Shown here one piece after another: positions 51,952-62,116 of a DNA stretch of 64,000 nucleotides; within the stretch, counting starts at the first letter, position 1, and each line of letters begins with the position of its first letter. This DNA is from Epiperipatus broadwayi. Lineage: Eukaryota > Onychophora > Udeonychophora > Euonychophora > Peripatidae. The notes under the pieces are model-generated. The model was not told the DNA's origin. It did not search any database and saw only the letters and a program-made list of their open reading frames with translations. The position numbers and the translations under genes are program-made. The stretch is taken from positions 7,448,625 to 7,512,624 of the forward strand of contig JAQFVV010012441.1 of the NCBI GenBank assembly GCA_028023455.1. Reading direction: 5' to 3'.

Positions 51952-52810
51952 ATAAAACAAGACACAAACTGTGTAACTTGCTTTTAAGCTTCTATTAAAA
52001 TGTTCACTAGAGGAGCTTACCAATAGCTCCAATCAAGCTTTAATTTATAAATGCTGAAAGAGAAAGAATTCAAAATCTCTATCGGAAATTCCTCATCCCC
52101 AGACCAATTGGTTTCAAGCTTATTGCTCACTTCAGTGAGGAGTTAGGACTCCAGACACTAGATCCAAAATACCAACTCAAAAGTCAGCACTTATCTAATA
52201 CATTATTATCAATTTGAAAACTTGAGTTTTTCTGACACATAAATGTCTTCAAATTCAGTCTTACAAACCAGATAGCTATATGGGTCTGAACTCAGTTCAG
52301 TTTCACCATATATTAATAGCCTCAGCAATATAACATTGAAAAACCTTCAAGGGCACACTTATAATAATTAATAAAACCAAGATACAAACTGTGTAATTTG
52401 CTTTTAAGCTTAAAAGCAAGTTACACAGTTTGTGTCTTGTTTTATTAATTATTATAAGTATACCCCTAAAGGCTTTTGTGATCTTATATTGCTAAGGCTA
52501 TTAATATATGGTGAAAGTGAACTGAGTTCAGACCATATAGCTACCTGGTTTGTACGGCTGGATTTGAAGACATTTACATATCTGAAAAATTCATGTTTTC
52601 AAATTGATAGTAACATATTAGATAAGGGCTGAATTTTGAAATGGTATTTTGGATCTAGTGTCTGGAGACCTAACTGCTAAAGTGATCCATAAGCTCAAAA
52701 ACAATTGGTCTGGGGATGAGGACTTTCCGATAGAGATGTTGAATTTTTTCTCTTTCCACACCTATAAATGGATTGGAGCTTTATTGGTAAGCACCCTCTA
52801 GTATATATAT
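51952..52810. mobile_element. R4-family repeats in a ~410-bp-arm palindrome
   Basis: The centre GCTTTTAAGCTTAAAAGC lies at about 52400-52417. The left arm is minus and the right arm plus; both contain the CTGAACTGAGTTCAGACC...TAGCTA block, TTTGAAGACAT, the ribozyme region and GGGGATGAGG...TTTCCGATAGAGAT. CTTTTAAGCT also occurs at 51981, 420 bp left of the central copy, so the left arm holds one full unit plus the start of the next in tandem. R1 and R4 share the same block order and are related. Confidence 0.8.
52097..52140 (-). ncRNA. Hammerhead ribozyme relic, R4 family
   Basis: On the minus strand: CCTCA, CTGAAGT (52135-52129), helix II AGC/GCT, GAAA (52115-52112), helix III ACCAATTGGT (10-base palindrome), C17, TGGGG (5-bp helix I). 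Core position 9 is T instead of the invariant A, which should abolish activity. The plus-arm copy (52677-52720) has the same A9 change and has also lost G5 and G12. Confidence 0.6.
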
Positions 52811-53374
52811 ATTAGTGGAAGTAACTGTAACTCCTATTGGATTATTAACTAGTAGTCAAGGGTCAATAAAATAAAGAATTGAAATAATACCACTCATTTC
52901 TTTATGTCTGATAGTATATAAGTTTAATTTATTGATGTTATTATAAATCAAAAAATGAAATCAATTTTAATTGAATTTACAGTACAGCGTAAATGCTCTG
53001 GAATTACAATTTAATTATTTAAAGAATCAAAGCAGTTTTTTATTTTAAAAATGTCCAAATACCAAATGAAGCACCAATTTTTTTTAAATAAATGTAACCA
53101 CAAAATTCATACTGTAAGTTATAACAATTTACAATCATATATATTAAGAAAACTCTCAGCCATGTCAACTATTGAAAGAAATCATTTCAAACATATTTAG
53201 ATACATTGAGTGATTGATTTCTTTCTAATCTAGGTACATAAAAACAAATCTTTAAAGAAATAAGGCACAAACAAGACAACTGCTCTTTGGGGAAGGGGGG
53301 GATAATTATTGTCTTTAGCTGAGTCAAAAAGTAATTTAAAAATATTTATTGGACAGTTATGTAAATCTTAAACT

Positions 53375-53421
<47 letters not shown>

Positions 53422-53880
53422 TTTATATATATACATATATCTTCCGATCTATTAAATCACTGTAGGTAGTCTATTATATATTTTTTGTCTGAATCATTGA
53501 TTTAAATATTCATTCTTCCTAATCAGTGTTTTAAGAAAACATCTATATTAATAAATGATGCATAAAAAGAGTGACTGTTCTTTGTTATTAATTATTGTCT
53601 TAATCTGAGTTAGAAAGTATTTTAAAATATTTTTGTACAGTCATGTGAATCTTAATTTTAATATTATTTATATATATTTATTAAAGCATTAGGTATTTTA
53701 TTATAATATTAAACATAATCATTTTTAAATGATGCAGTAGTAGATAATACACACTACCACATCAGTACATTGCATTTTCCTATTGTAATATTATCATGTA
53801 CTGGGATAAAAGTGTATATTATTTACTCTGAAACTTCTAAAAACAATTGTGTTTCATGTTATATATTTATAGATATATGT
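52811..53880. other. AT-rich DNA, nothing recognised
   Basis: A (TA)n run at 53379-53417 and a G-run near 53292-53300. The 74-codon frame at 53770-53994 runs into R2. Confidence 0.5.
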
Positions 53881-53885
53881 AAGCC

Positions 53886-54130
53886 GTCACAGGGGCAAAA
53901 CTCTCCATACAATAGTGCCACTTGGTGCAAGATGCAGGAAGGTTTGTGCATAAAATCCCTATCTAGTGCCTACTCATCCAATATCCCAGACTAGTTTCTA
54001 GCTTGCGGCTTTCATCAGTAAGGAGCCTTGGATCTGAGATCACTGCACAAACCTGAATCCATTGATTACTCTGGTTTGCAATGAGTGGTGCTACTGTATG
54101 GAAAGTTTTGCCTCTGTGAAAAACAGATTG
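53886..54130. mobile_element. R2-family hammerhead repeat with inverted partner
   Basis: The minus-strand R2 copy (53893-54045) is followed by a plus-strand R2 end (54055-54117: CCATTGATTACTCTGGTTTGCA...GTGCTACTGTATGG...AGTTTTGCC). Outer arms pair over about 60 bp (GGCAAAACTCTCCATACA). An octamer TGTAAGCC occurs just outside at 53878 and 54131; it may be a target duplication but is short. Confidence 0.75.
53984..54024 (-). ncRNA. Hammerhead ribozyme, R2 family, slightly decayed
   Basis: On the minus strand: CTGATGA (54018-54012), helix II AGC/GCT, GAAA (53998-53995), helix III ACTAGT (perfect palindrome), C at the cleavage position (53989), then TGGGA. Helix I keeps about four pairs including G-U because TCCTTA has replaced TCCTCA and one G of TGGGG is lost. 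Confidence 0.6.
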
Positions 54131-54574
54131 TGTAAGCCTAAAGAATGGTGATCATGTGGATAATATATAAATCTTGTGGGGAAAAATGAATTTTCACATA
54201 TGCACTATTGGATTGATATATTAAATTTACATGTCCCTACTTATTTGTGTGTGTATGTAAACAAAACAAACGCTTGATTGGCAGTCTTGGTAGGACGCCA
54301 TCTGTGGACATAAATACAAGCGTTAGCAAGTTTTTTAACTTGCATTTTTGTTTATCATAAATGTACCTTTGAGGTCTTTCTTGCAATGATATAGATTGCA
54401 GAGGCTTCTACTATGTGGTGATGCTGAACTGAGATCAGACCCATGTAGCTATCTGGTTTGCTATGCTGAGTTTGAAGACATTACGTGTCTAAAAAATTCA
54501 CGCTTGCAAGCTGAATAGAAATTGTTTCATAAACGCTCAGAGTTTGTATTCAGATCTAGTTTCTTTATTCCTGT

Positions 54575-54618
54575 CTTTCACTGACGATAGCAAATAGCTT
54601 GAAATCATGATCTGAAAG
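54575..54618 (+). ncRNA. Hammerhead ribozyme, R1 array unit 1
   Basis: CTTTCA 54575-54580; CTGACGA 54581-54587; helix II AGC/GCT, loop AAATA; GAAA 54601-54604; helix III ATCATGAT 54604-54611; C17 at 54612 (cleavage after it); TGAAAG 54613-54618 pairs with CTTTCA over 6 bp. The U-U at 10.1/11.1 is the one non-canonical point. Confidence 0.8.
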
Positions 54619-54983
54619 TGGACTTATAGTTAGAGATAGTGAATACTAACTACTCTGACGTTTATGTAAACAAAACATACGCTTGATTGGCAGTCTTGGT
54701 AGGACGCCATCTGTGGACATAAATACAAGCGTTAGCAAGTTTTTTAACTTGCATTTTTGTTTATCATAAATGTACCTTTGAGGTCTTTCTTGCAATGATA
54801 TAGATTGCAGAGGCTTCTACTATGTGGTGATGCTGAACTGAGATCAGACCCATGTAGCTATCTGGTTTGCTATGCTGAGTTTGAAGACATTACGTGTCTA
54901 AAAAATTCACGCTTGCAAGCTGAATAGAAATTGTTTCATAAACGCTCAGAGTTTGTATTCAGATCTAGTTTCTTTATTCCTGT

Positions 54984-55027
54984 CTTTCACTGACGATAGC
55001 AAATAGCTTGAAATCATGATCTGAAAG
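54984..55027 (+). ncRNA. Hammerhead ribozyme, R1 array unit 2
   Basis: Identical to unit 1 over all ribozyme positions; predicted cleavage after 55021. Confidence 0.8.
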
Positions 55028-55392
55028 TGGAATTATAGTTAGAGATAGTGAATACTAACTACTCTGACGTTTATGTAAACAAAACAAATGCTTGATTGGC
55101 AGTCTTGGTAGGACGCCATCTGTGGACATAAATACAAGCGTTAGCAAGTTTTTTAACTTGCATTTTTGTTTATCATAAATGTACCTTTGAGGTCTTTCTT
55201 GCAATGATATAGATTGCAGAGGCTTCTACTATGTGGTGATGCTGAACTGAGATCAGACCCATGTAGCTATCTGGTTTGCTATGCTGAGTTTGAAGACATT
55301 ACGTGTCTAAAAAATTCACGCTTGCAAGCTGAATAGAAATTGTATCATAAACGCTCAGAGTTTGTATTCAGATCTAGTTTCTTTATTCCTGT

Positions 55393-55436
55393 CTTTCACT
55401 GACGATAGCAAATAGCTTGAAATCATGATCTGAAAG
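55393..55436 (+). ncRNA. Hammerhead ribozyme, R1 array unit 3
   Basis: Identical core and helices; predicted cleavage after 55430. Confidence 0.8.
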
Positions 55437-55801
55437 TGGAATTATAGTTAGAGATAGTGAATACTAACTACTCTGACGTTTATGTAAACAAAACATACGC
55501 TTGATTGGCAGTCTTGGTAGGACGCCATCTGTGGACATAAATACAAGCGTTAGCAAGTTTTTTAACTTGCATTTTTGTTTATCATAAATGTACCTTTGAG
55601 GTCTTTCTTGCAATGATATAGATTGCAGAGGCTTCTACTATGTGGTGATGCTGAACTGAGATCAGACCCATGTAGCTATCTGGTTTGCTATGCTGAGTTT
55701 GAAGACATTACGTGTCTAAAAAATTCACGCTAGCGAGCTGAATAGAAATTGTTTCATAAACGCTCAGAGTTTGTATTCAGATCTAGTTTCTATATTCCTG
55801 T

Positions 55802-55845
55802 CTTTCACTGACGATAGCAAATAGCTTGAAATCATGATCTGAAAG
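55802..55845 (+). ncRNA. Hammerhead ribozyme, R1 array unit 4
   Basis: Identical core and helices, although bases elsewhere in this unit differ (TAGCGAGC at 55733-55740); predicted cleavage after 55839. Confidence 0.8.
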
Positions 55846-56209
55846 TGGAATTATAGTTAGAGATAGTGAATACTAACTACTCTGACGTTTATGTAAACAA
55901 AACAAATGCTTGATTGGCAGTCTTGGTAGGACGCCATCTGTGGACATAAATACAAGCGTTAGCAAGTTTTTTAACTTGCATTTTTGTTTATCATAAATGT
56001 ACCTTTGAGGTCTTTCTTGCAATGATATAGATTGCAGAGGCTTCTACTATGTGGTGATGCTGAACTGAGATCAGACCCATGTAGCTATCTGGTTTGCTAT
56101 GCTGAGTTTGAAGACATTACGTGTCTAAAAAATCACGCTTGCAAGCTGAATAGAAATTGTTTCATAAACGCTCAGAGTTTGTATTCAGATCTAGTTTCTT
56201 TATTCCTAT

Positions 56210-56253
56210 CTTTCACTGACGATAGCAAATAGCTTGAAATCATGATCTGAAAG
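56210..56253 (+). ncRNA. Hammerhead ribozyme, R1 array unit 5
   Basis: Identical core and helices; one upstream base differs (CCTATC for CCTGTC) outside the paired 6 bp. Predicted cleavage after 56247. Confidence 0.8.
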
Positions 56254-56398
56254 TGGAATTATAGTTAGAGATAGTGAATACTAACTACTCTGACGTTTAT
56301 GTAAACAAAACAAACGCTTGATTGGCAGTCTTGGTAGGACGCCATCTGTGGACATAAATACAAGCGTTAGCAAGTTTTTTAACTTGCATTTTTGTTTA

Positions 56399-56585
56399 TA
56401 TATATATATAATCAAAACTACCCCAAATCTAAAATTAAACCAGACCAGCATAAAAAGGATATTAAAACACAGCCTAAGAGCTTTCACTGCTACAAGCAGA
56501 TTTCTCAAGTGTAAAGAACTACAAAAATCCACACATTATATATACTATTAAAAATCTATTTACAAACTATCTCACTTCCCAATTC
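56399..56585. other. AT-rich DNA between array and gap
   Basis: A short TA run, then sequence with no recognised feature. Confidence 0.5.
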
Positions 56586-57085
56586 NNNNNNNNNNNNNNN
56601 NNNNNNNNNNNNNNNNNNNNNNNNNNNNNNNNNNNNNNNNNNNNNNNNNNNNNNNNNNNNNNNNNNNNNNNNNNNNNNNNNNNNNNNNNNNNNNNNNNNN
56701 NNNNNNNNNNNNNNNNNNNNNNNNNNNNNNNNNNNNNNNNNNNNNNNNNNNNNNNNNNNNNNNNNNNNNNNNNNNNNNNNNNNNNNNNNNNNNNNNNNNN
56801 NNNNNNNNNNNNNNNNNNNNNNNNNNNNNNNNNNNNNNNNNNNNNNNNNNNNNNNNNNNNNNNNNNNNNNNNNNNNNNNNNNNNNNNNNNNNNNNNNNNN
56901 NNNNNNNNNNNNNNNNNNNNNNNNNNNNNNNNNNNNNNNNNNNNNNNNNNNNNNNNNNNNNNNNNNNNNNNNNNNNNNNNNNNNNNNNNNNNNNNNNNNN
57001 NNNNNNNNNNNNNNNNNNNNNNNNNNNNNNNNNNNNNNNNNNNNNNNNNNNNNNNNNNNNNNNNNNNNNNNNNNNNNNNNNNNNN
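56586..57085. other. Assembly gap (500 N)
   Basis: Exactly 500 N, a conventional placeholder. The real distance and even the adjacency of the two sides are not established by the sequence. Confidence 0.98.
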
Positions 57086-60000
57086 TGCCCTTTTGTATGG
57101 GTCTCCATAAATTGTTGTATCAATCTATTAAAAAAATTTTAAATTTAAGATATATTTAGCTATATGATGTTAATTTTATTTATAACAATCTTTTAAAAAG
57201 TGTAATTAAAGTAATCTATGAATATTTGATATGTGAAAATTGTGCTGATGTTTGAGAGAGACGTTTCAATAGGGATGATAATAGTATATGGTTGGGAAAA
57301 CTGGCCATAATCAATACTGCATTAATAAATTTAATAAATAAATGTTTAAAGTTAAAAGTTTTAAAAAGACAAGTTAAAATTAAATGCATATATTTATTGT
57401 TGATAAAGATTAATATTTAATAAGTGAATATAAATATTTTAATTATTAGTAGTACATAATAGAAGATTAATATTTGATTTTAATAATATCGAATTATTAT
57501 TTTAAAAATTGTTATAATATATTATTTATTTTAAAAATATTTATTTTTAAAAAATGAAATTGTTAGTTTATTTTTAGATTATTACAAGCGTTTGTAGCTG
57601 TGTTGTAAAACAGATGTTAGTTAGACACATACACACATGCTTGTGAGTTTTTTTAGTAAAGTTGCAAAACTATTTTAAAATTCTGTTATAAAATTTATAA
57701 ATATTATATTGGCTATCACGAGATAAAAATAAAAATAGTTAATGTGAAATATTAAATCTGATTTTTAAAATACTGCTTAAAAACATAACGAATAAAAATA
57801 GACTTAATTTGTTTATAAAAATAATCTTATAAAAGTTAAAAGTGAAATAAAGTAAGAAAGTATATTTTAAAAAAATGTTTAATGGATTTAAATAAACGAT
57901 AAAGATTAATTTAAGAATTTAATAATGTGATAAATAATAAATATTAAATAAGTCATTATTTATTTTTAATTCTGTCTTGTTGGTAAAATATGTAAATAAG
58001 CTAGCAAGTTGATTGTTTAATTTACCAATCAAGTGGGGAGTTTCTTCCGGTATAAAACCAAGGTTCAATTGTTCGGAGGGGGATTATGATTGTAATTTTT
58101 AAAGTAAAGTGTGCTATTAGAAATAGCTAAGTAAAATTATAGACGCTCTCATAATCGTTTTAAAATTATAAGAGAGTAGTTTTTTAAAATAATTTATAAA
58201 AGTTTACCGACAAATATGCAGTGCTAATTTTAATTATAATTTCCTATTGATCGTTTCTATTGAAGCTCAATTTACTATCAAATAGTCATGAAAACATCGT
58301 ATAAGGATAAAATGTATTGGAGACTTTATACTAAAAATTTAACAAACGCTGGATTAACTAGGAGGATTACTAGATGCATAAAAGTAATATGTTGGACCTT
58401 ATATAAATTTAAAAGCTGATTGTAATTAATTTTTATAAAACAGATATTTAAAAGAATGAGAAATACTTCTTTATGAAGAAAGTATTTGTAAATTATAAAT
58501 TTAAGTATATATCTTGGTAAAGATATGATAATTAACAGTAATTGTATAAATACTTGCCTTGTTAAGTCTTTATGGTTTAAAAGACTAAATTTTGACAGTT
58601 TTAAAAGGCAAATAAATTGGAAATTTAATGGGTAAAGAAATACCTATAAATAAAAATTATTATATTAGTAAAGTCTGAACGCTGGTCGTACAGAAGAATC
58701 TAAAATTAATCTTACCTAAATATTCGTTAAGGAATGCGCAAATAAAATATACGTGGATATCCAAGTCAATTTTAAAATAATTAAATAAGAACTTTATAAA
58801 CTATAGACTAATTCTAAAAATAATAACTTTTAAATAATATTTTTTTTTTCATCTTTAAAAGAAATGAATCCGGATCTCATAAACTATTTTAATTTTATTT
58901 TGTTTTTATGGTGGAACTGACTTTTATTTTTATTTTTTTTTTTTTTAAAAAAGAACGTTTTCATTTTTTTCATAAAAACTTTTAAAAACACGTGATGTAC
59001 CGGAAAAGGAAGTAATGTTTGGTGAAAATTTGTGCCTAGGAAAAAGAACAATTATGGGTGAAAAGAAGACACCGTTGGATTTTATGTAATATGTTTTTTA
59101 TTTATTAACTAACATAAATATTTAATTAATTATTGATTTATTAAAGATAGGAAAGGTACATTTACATTTTTTTTAAAAAAATAGCTAAATATTAATATAA
59201 CATTTCATTGCATAAAGTTTATTTTTATAATTATACAACACGTAATATTTTAAAGAATAATTGTTGAGTGTAAATGTGAAATTATTTTGTAAAACTGTAA
59301 TCCTGGAGGACATCGTGTGACGGACTGTACATTAAAGTATCATTTATGGTAAAAATTATATAATAGTAATAATTTGATGTATTTTGCTATGTTTTCTTTA
59401 GATCAACCAAATGTTATTTGATTGTTGAATGGATGGATAAATATTTAAAGAATATACACGCATAATATTAGTAATAACAGTTTTATTTTAATATGCATAC
59501 TTTAAATTGATGATGTAAATTTAGTACAACGTAATATGAGAACCTAGAAATAATTATATGATTCTTTCGTGAATAAATTTTAATGTTTCTGTTACAATAT
59601 TAGGAATTAGATTTATTATATTAGTATAAGTTATTTATTTTTTTTTCTTTTCAAGTTAGTAAGAGATATATAAAAATCTATATTTTATTTTTATTTTTAT
59701 TAGATAAGTTAAGTTAATTTTATGTAGAAATTTATATTTTGATTGAAGGTTTATCGTATATAGATGATGAGGTATAAGAGAGTTTGGATAGTTATTATTT
59801 TTTTTTAAAATTGGTCATCTATTTTTCTGAAGTTAAATAAGGTTAAAATGACTTTTGTAGATAGAAGTTTTTTAGGAAGGAATAAGAATAACAAGTAAAG
59901 AAGAGTAATAGTTTAAATAGAAAAGAATCATAGAATTTTATTTAATATAATACTTTATAAAATTTGAAATTGTTGAATAATTTTAAATATTATTTTAAAA

Positions 60001-61440
60001 GAACATATACGTATTGCATATTTTGATAAGACATGTAGTATGACATTACATCGGAATGACATAAATAATTATAATCAATAATTGTTATTATATTACAAAG
60101 TTATATCAGTTTATACATTAATTGATATTTGAGTAATATTAATAGTAAATGTAATACATACTAGTACATTATAATATAAATAGCAGTAAGACTTAAGTGA
60201 AGTAGCATTTTAATTATTAAAGTCTGTTTATTTACATATATGCTACATGAATGATATTTCACATAAAACCTTTTCTTGTATTAATTGATGACAAATGATG
60301 TTTATTAAAATTTAAAGTCATAAACTTAATTAAATGTTATTGATAGAACATTTTAAGAAATGTATAAATTATCTATTTATGATTATGGAAATAGTAACAG
60401 TGTAAAAATCTTGTATTATTATTTTTCTTATTTTTGTTTTATTTTCTTTAGTTCCATTTGTAATGTAAATAGTGTAAATAAGTTATTTGTTAAAGTTGAT
60501 GTAAATAAATTTGTTTAAGTTGTTTTTAAAAGTGTGTCGAATTCATTATTTTACACCACAGCATTTGACAACAGATAATTTGAATAAACATAATATTTGC
60601 ACAATATGAATTTATTATTATTATTATTTTTAGAAAGAAACACAATATTTTCTTAATATAATTTATAGAAATTGATTGACATTAACATATAATATTACAA
60701 TGGTCACAAAGTAATTATAATGCACAATATAAGAGTATAATATTATTTATTGCCACAGATTGTTAAATTATAAGACTTTAGTATATTTTAAAATTAAGAT
60801 ACTATATGGAAATGAAAGACATGTATATGATTTACTTATTTTCTTAATGATTAATAGTATAATAAAATAGATAAGATTAAGCTATACACTAAAGATTATT
60901 ATTGTTAGTTATTGTTATTAGAATAAGTTAGGTGTATTTAGGTTTGATATTAAATCCCTTATCATTCCTATCTGCACGAATTATTATTACTTTAAGATAA
61001 TTAGAAGAACCTGAGATTATTTAATTATATTTCCTTAACAAAAGATTGAGATTTATTTATCTATTATTATTAAAGATAGTTCATTTATAAAAGTCATAAG
61101 AGTGCTGTAGAGTTAGTAATGAGATAATAAAGAGGTAATAGTATTCTTATGCCATTGAGACAGTGTCTTGGAAAGACATTGGTTCAATGTAAATTCAATT
61201 ACCAATTGTAACTTCACTTCATAGTCTCATGATTTTAGTAAATACTTATTTAATTAGTACATAATATTGAACTATATTAATTTTTGATAAGTTATAATAA
61301 ATCTAATAAGATATAGTATTATAAAAATATATTAAAGATAGTTATACATATTTTAGCCGAGCATAATGATTTAATTGAGCTAGTCATATTTTAAATTATA
61401 TCATATATCGAGAAGTGAGGGTACAAACGGTAGTTAGGAT
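57086..61440. other. Very AT-rich tract upstream of gag, possible LTR/leader
   Basis: Texture differs from the DNA left of the gap: dense TTTAAAA and TATAAA words, no TA microsatellites, and none of the R1-R4 or PLE repeats. No long frame. A stretch from TGTGACGG (59316) to ACACCACA (60560) has TG...CA ends and an AATAAA at 60504-60509, as an LTR would, but no second copy lies in the window. A tRNA-primer-like site follows only at 61443. Confidence 0.3.
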
Positions 61441-61442
61441 TT

Positions 61443-61461
61443 TGGCGCCCAAACGTTGTAG
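61443..61461 (+). promoter_or_regulatory. Possible retroelement primer-binding site (tRNA-Lys type)
   Basis: TGGCGCCCAAACGTTGTAGG is close to TGGCGCCCAACGTGGGGC, the tRNA-Lys primer-binding site used by many gypsy-type elements: the first 10 bases are identical, then one extra A. It lies ~670 bp upstream of the gag start. The bases just before it do not end in CA, so the LTR edge is not confirmed. Confidence 0.4.
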
Positions 61462-62116
61462 GCTTAGATATTTAGTTAAGGATTAGGATATACATAATTT
61501 CAGGGTTGGTATATGTTAGGGGAATAGAGTGATAGGTATAGATTTGTTAGTAAAAATAGTGTATGGGTTAAAATGTATAATTTAGGAATTAATGATTAGT
61601 ATATTTATTAAATATAAATAGTTTAGTATTTTTATAATAGTAGTTATAATTGATTAGATGTTAATTGTAAAATTAAAATAAAAATCTTATTAGTAAAGTT
61701 GTTATATTTTCATGTGGTATCTATAATATGATTATTTAAAAAATTAAATACTAGGTTAATTTTAAATTAATAAGCAAATAAATATGTAAATGATGAAAAT
61801 GTGGCAAATAATTATTTTGTAATATGACCATGTCAATTCTTAAGATATTTTAAAATGTATATTTAATATAATATATTATGTGCAAATTGTCTGTGGATCA
61901 TAGGTGTGAAAATTAATGACATGACACAATTTTGTTATTCGTAGTTATATAATTAGTTTATAATAAATAGTGTAGAGTTTTCAAAGATGATGTTTTGTGA
62001 TTGATTGTAGAAGTGAATTGAGTGGAGATGGAAAGGTTGATAGGGAATTATTATTTTTGAAATATTGATAATAAGTACTGCATACTAATAGAATTGAATT
62101 TTAAAAAAATATAGAA
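61462..62116 (+). other. Putative leader before gag
   Basis: AT-rich, no frame. An in-frame TAA at 62102-62104 precedes the gag ATG. Confidence 0.35.

Larger units (their letters stand above)
54254..56398 (+). repeat. R1 tandem array: five 409-bp retrozyme-like units plus a partial sixth
   Basis: GCTTGATTGG begins at 54272, 54681, 55090, 55499, 55908 and 56316, so the period is 409, 409, 409, 409 and 408. Units differ at only a few positions. Each full unit has one hammerhead ribozyme on the plus strand. Cleavage at every site would release RNA monomers 54613-55021, 55022-55430, 55431-55839 (409 nt each) and 55840-56247 (408 nt). Each unit also carries a perfect hairpin GCAAGTT-TTTT-AACTTGC. 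No protein is encoded. Tandem copies with one type I hammerhead per unit are the known hallmark of retrozymes, non-autonomous retroelements that replicate through circular RNA. The last unit ends at a TA run, close to the assembly gap. Confidence 0.85.

Noticed and set aside
54295-54360. Helitron 3' hairpin (GCAAGTT-TTTT-AACTTGC) in the R1 unit
   Set aside because: No CTRR end follows the hairpin, no TC start and no A/T target pattern; the tandem ribozyme structure explains the unit better.
54254-56398. CRISPR-like or plain satellite reading of the 409-bp array
   Set aside because: The whole 409-bp unit repeats with no unique spacers, the genome is eukaryotic, and each unit holds a conserved ribozyme, so neither reading is adequate.
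56572-57123. 183-codon minus frame
   Set aside because: Almost entirely the N gap.
59316-60560. Annotating this segment as a 5' LTR
   Set aside because: TG...CA ends and AATAAA are suggestive, but no primer site follows and no second copy is visible; kept only as a hypothesis.
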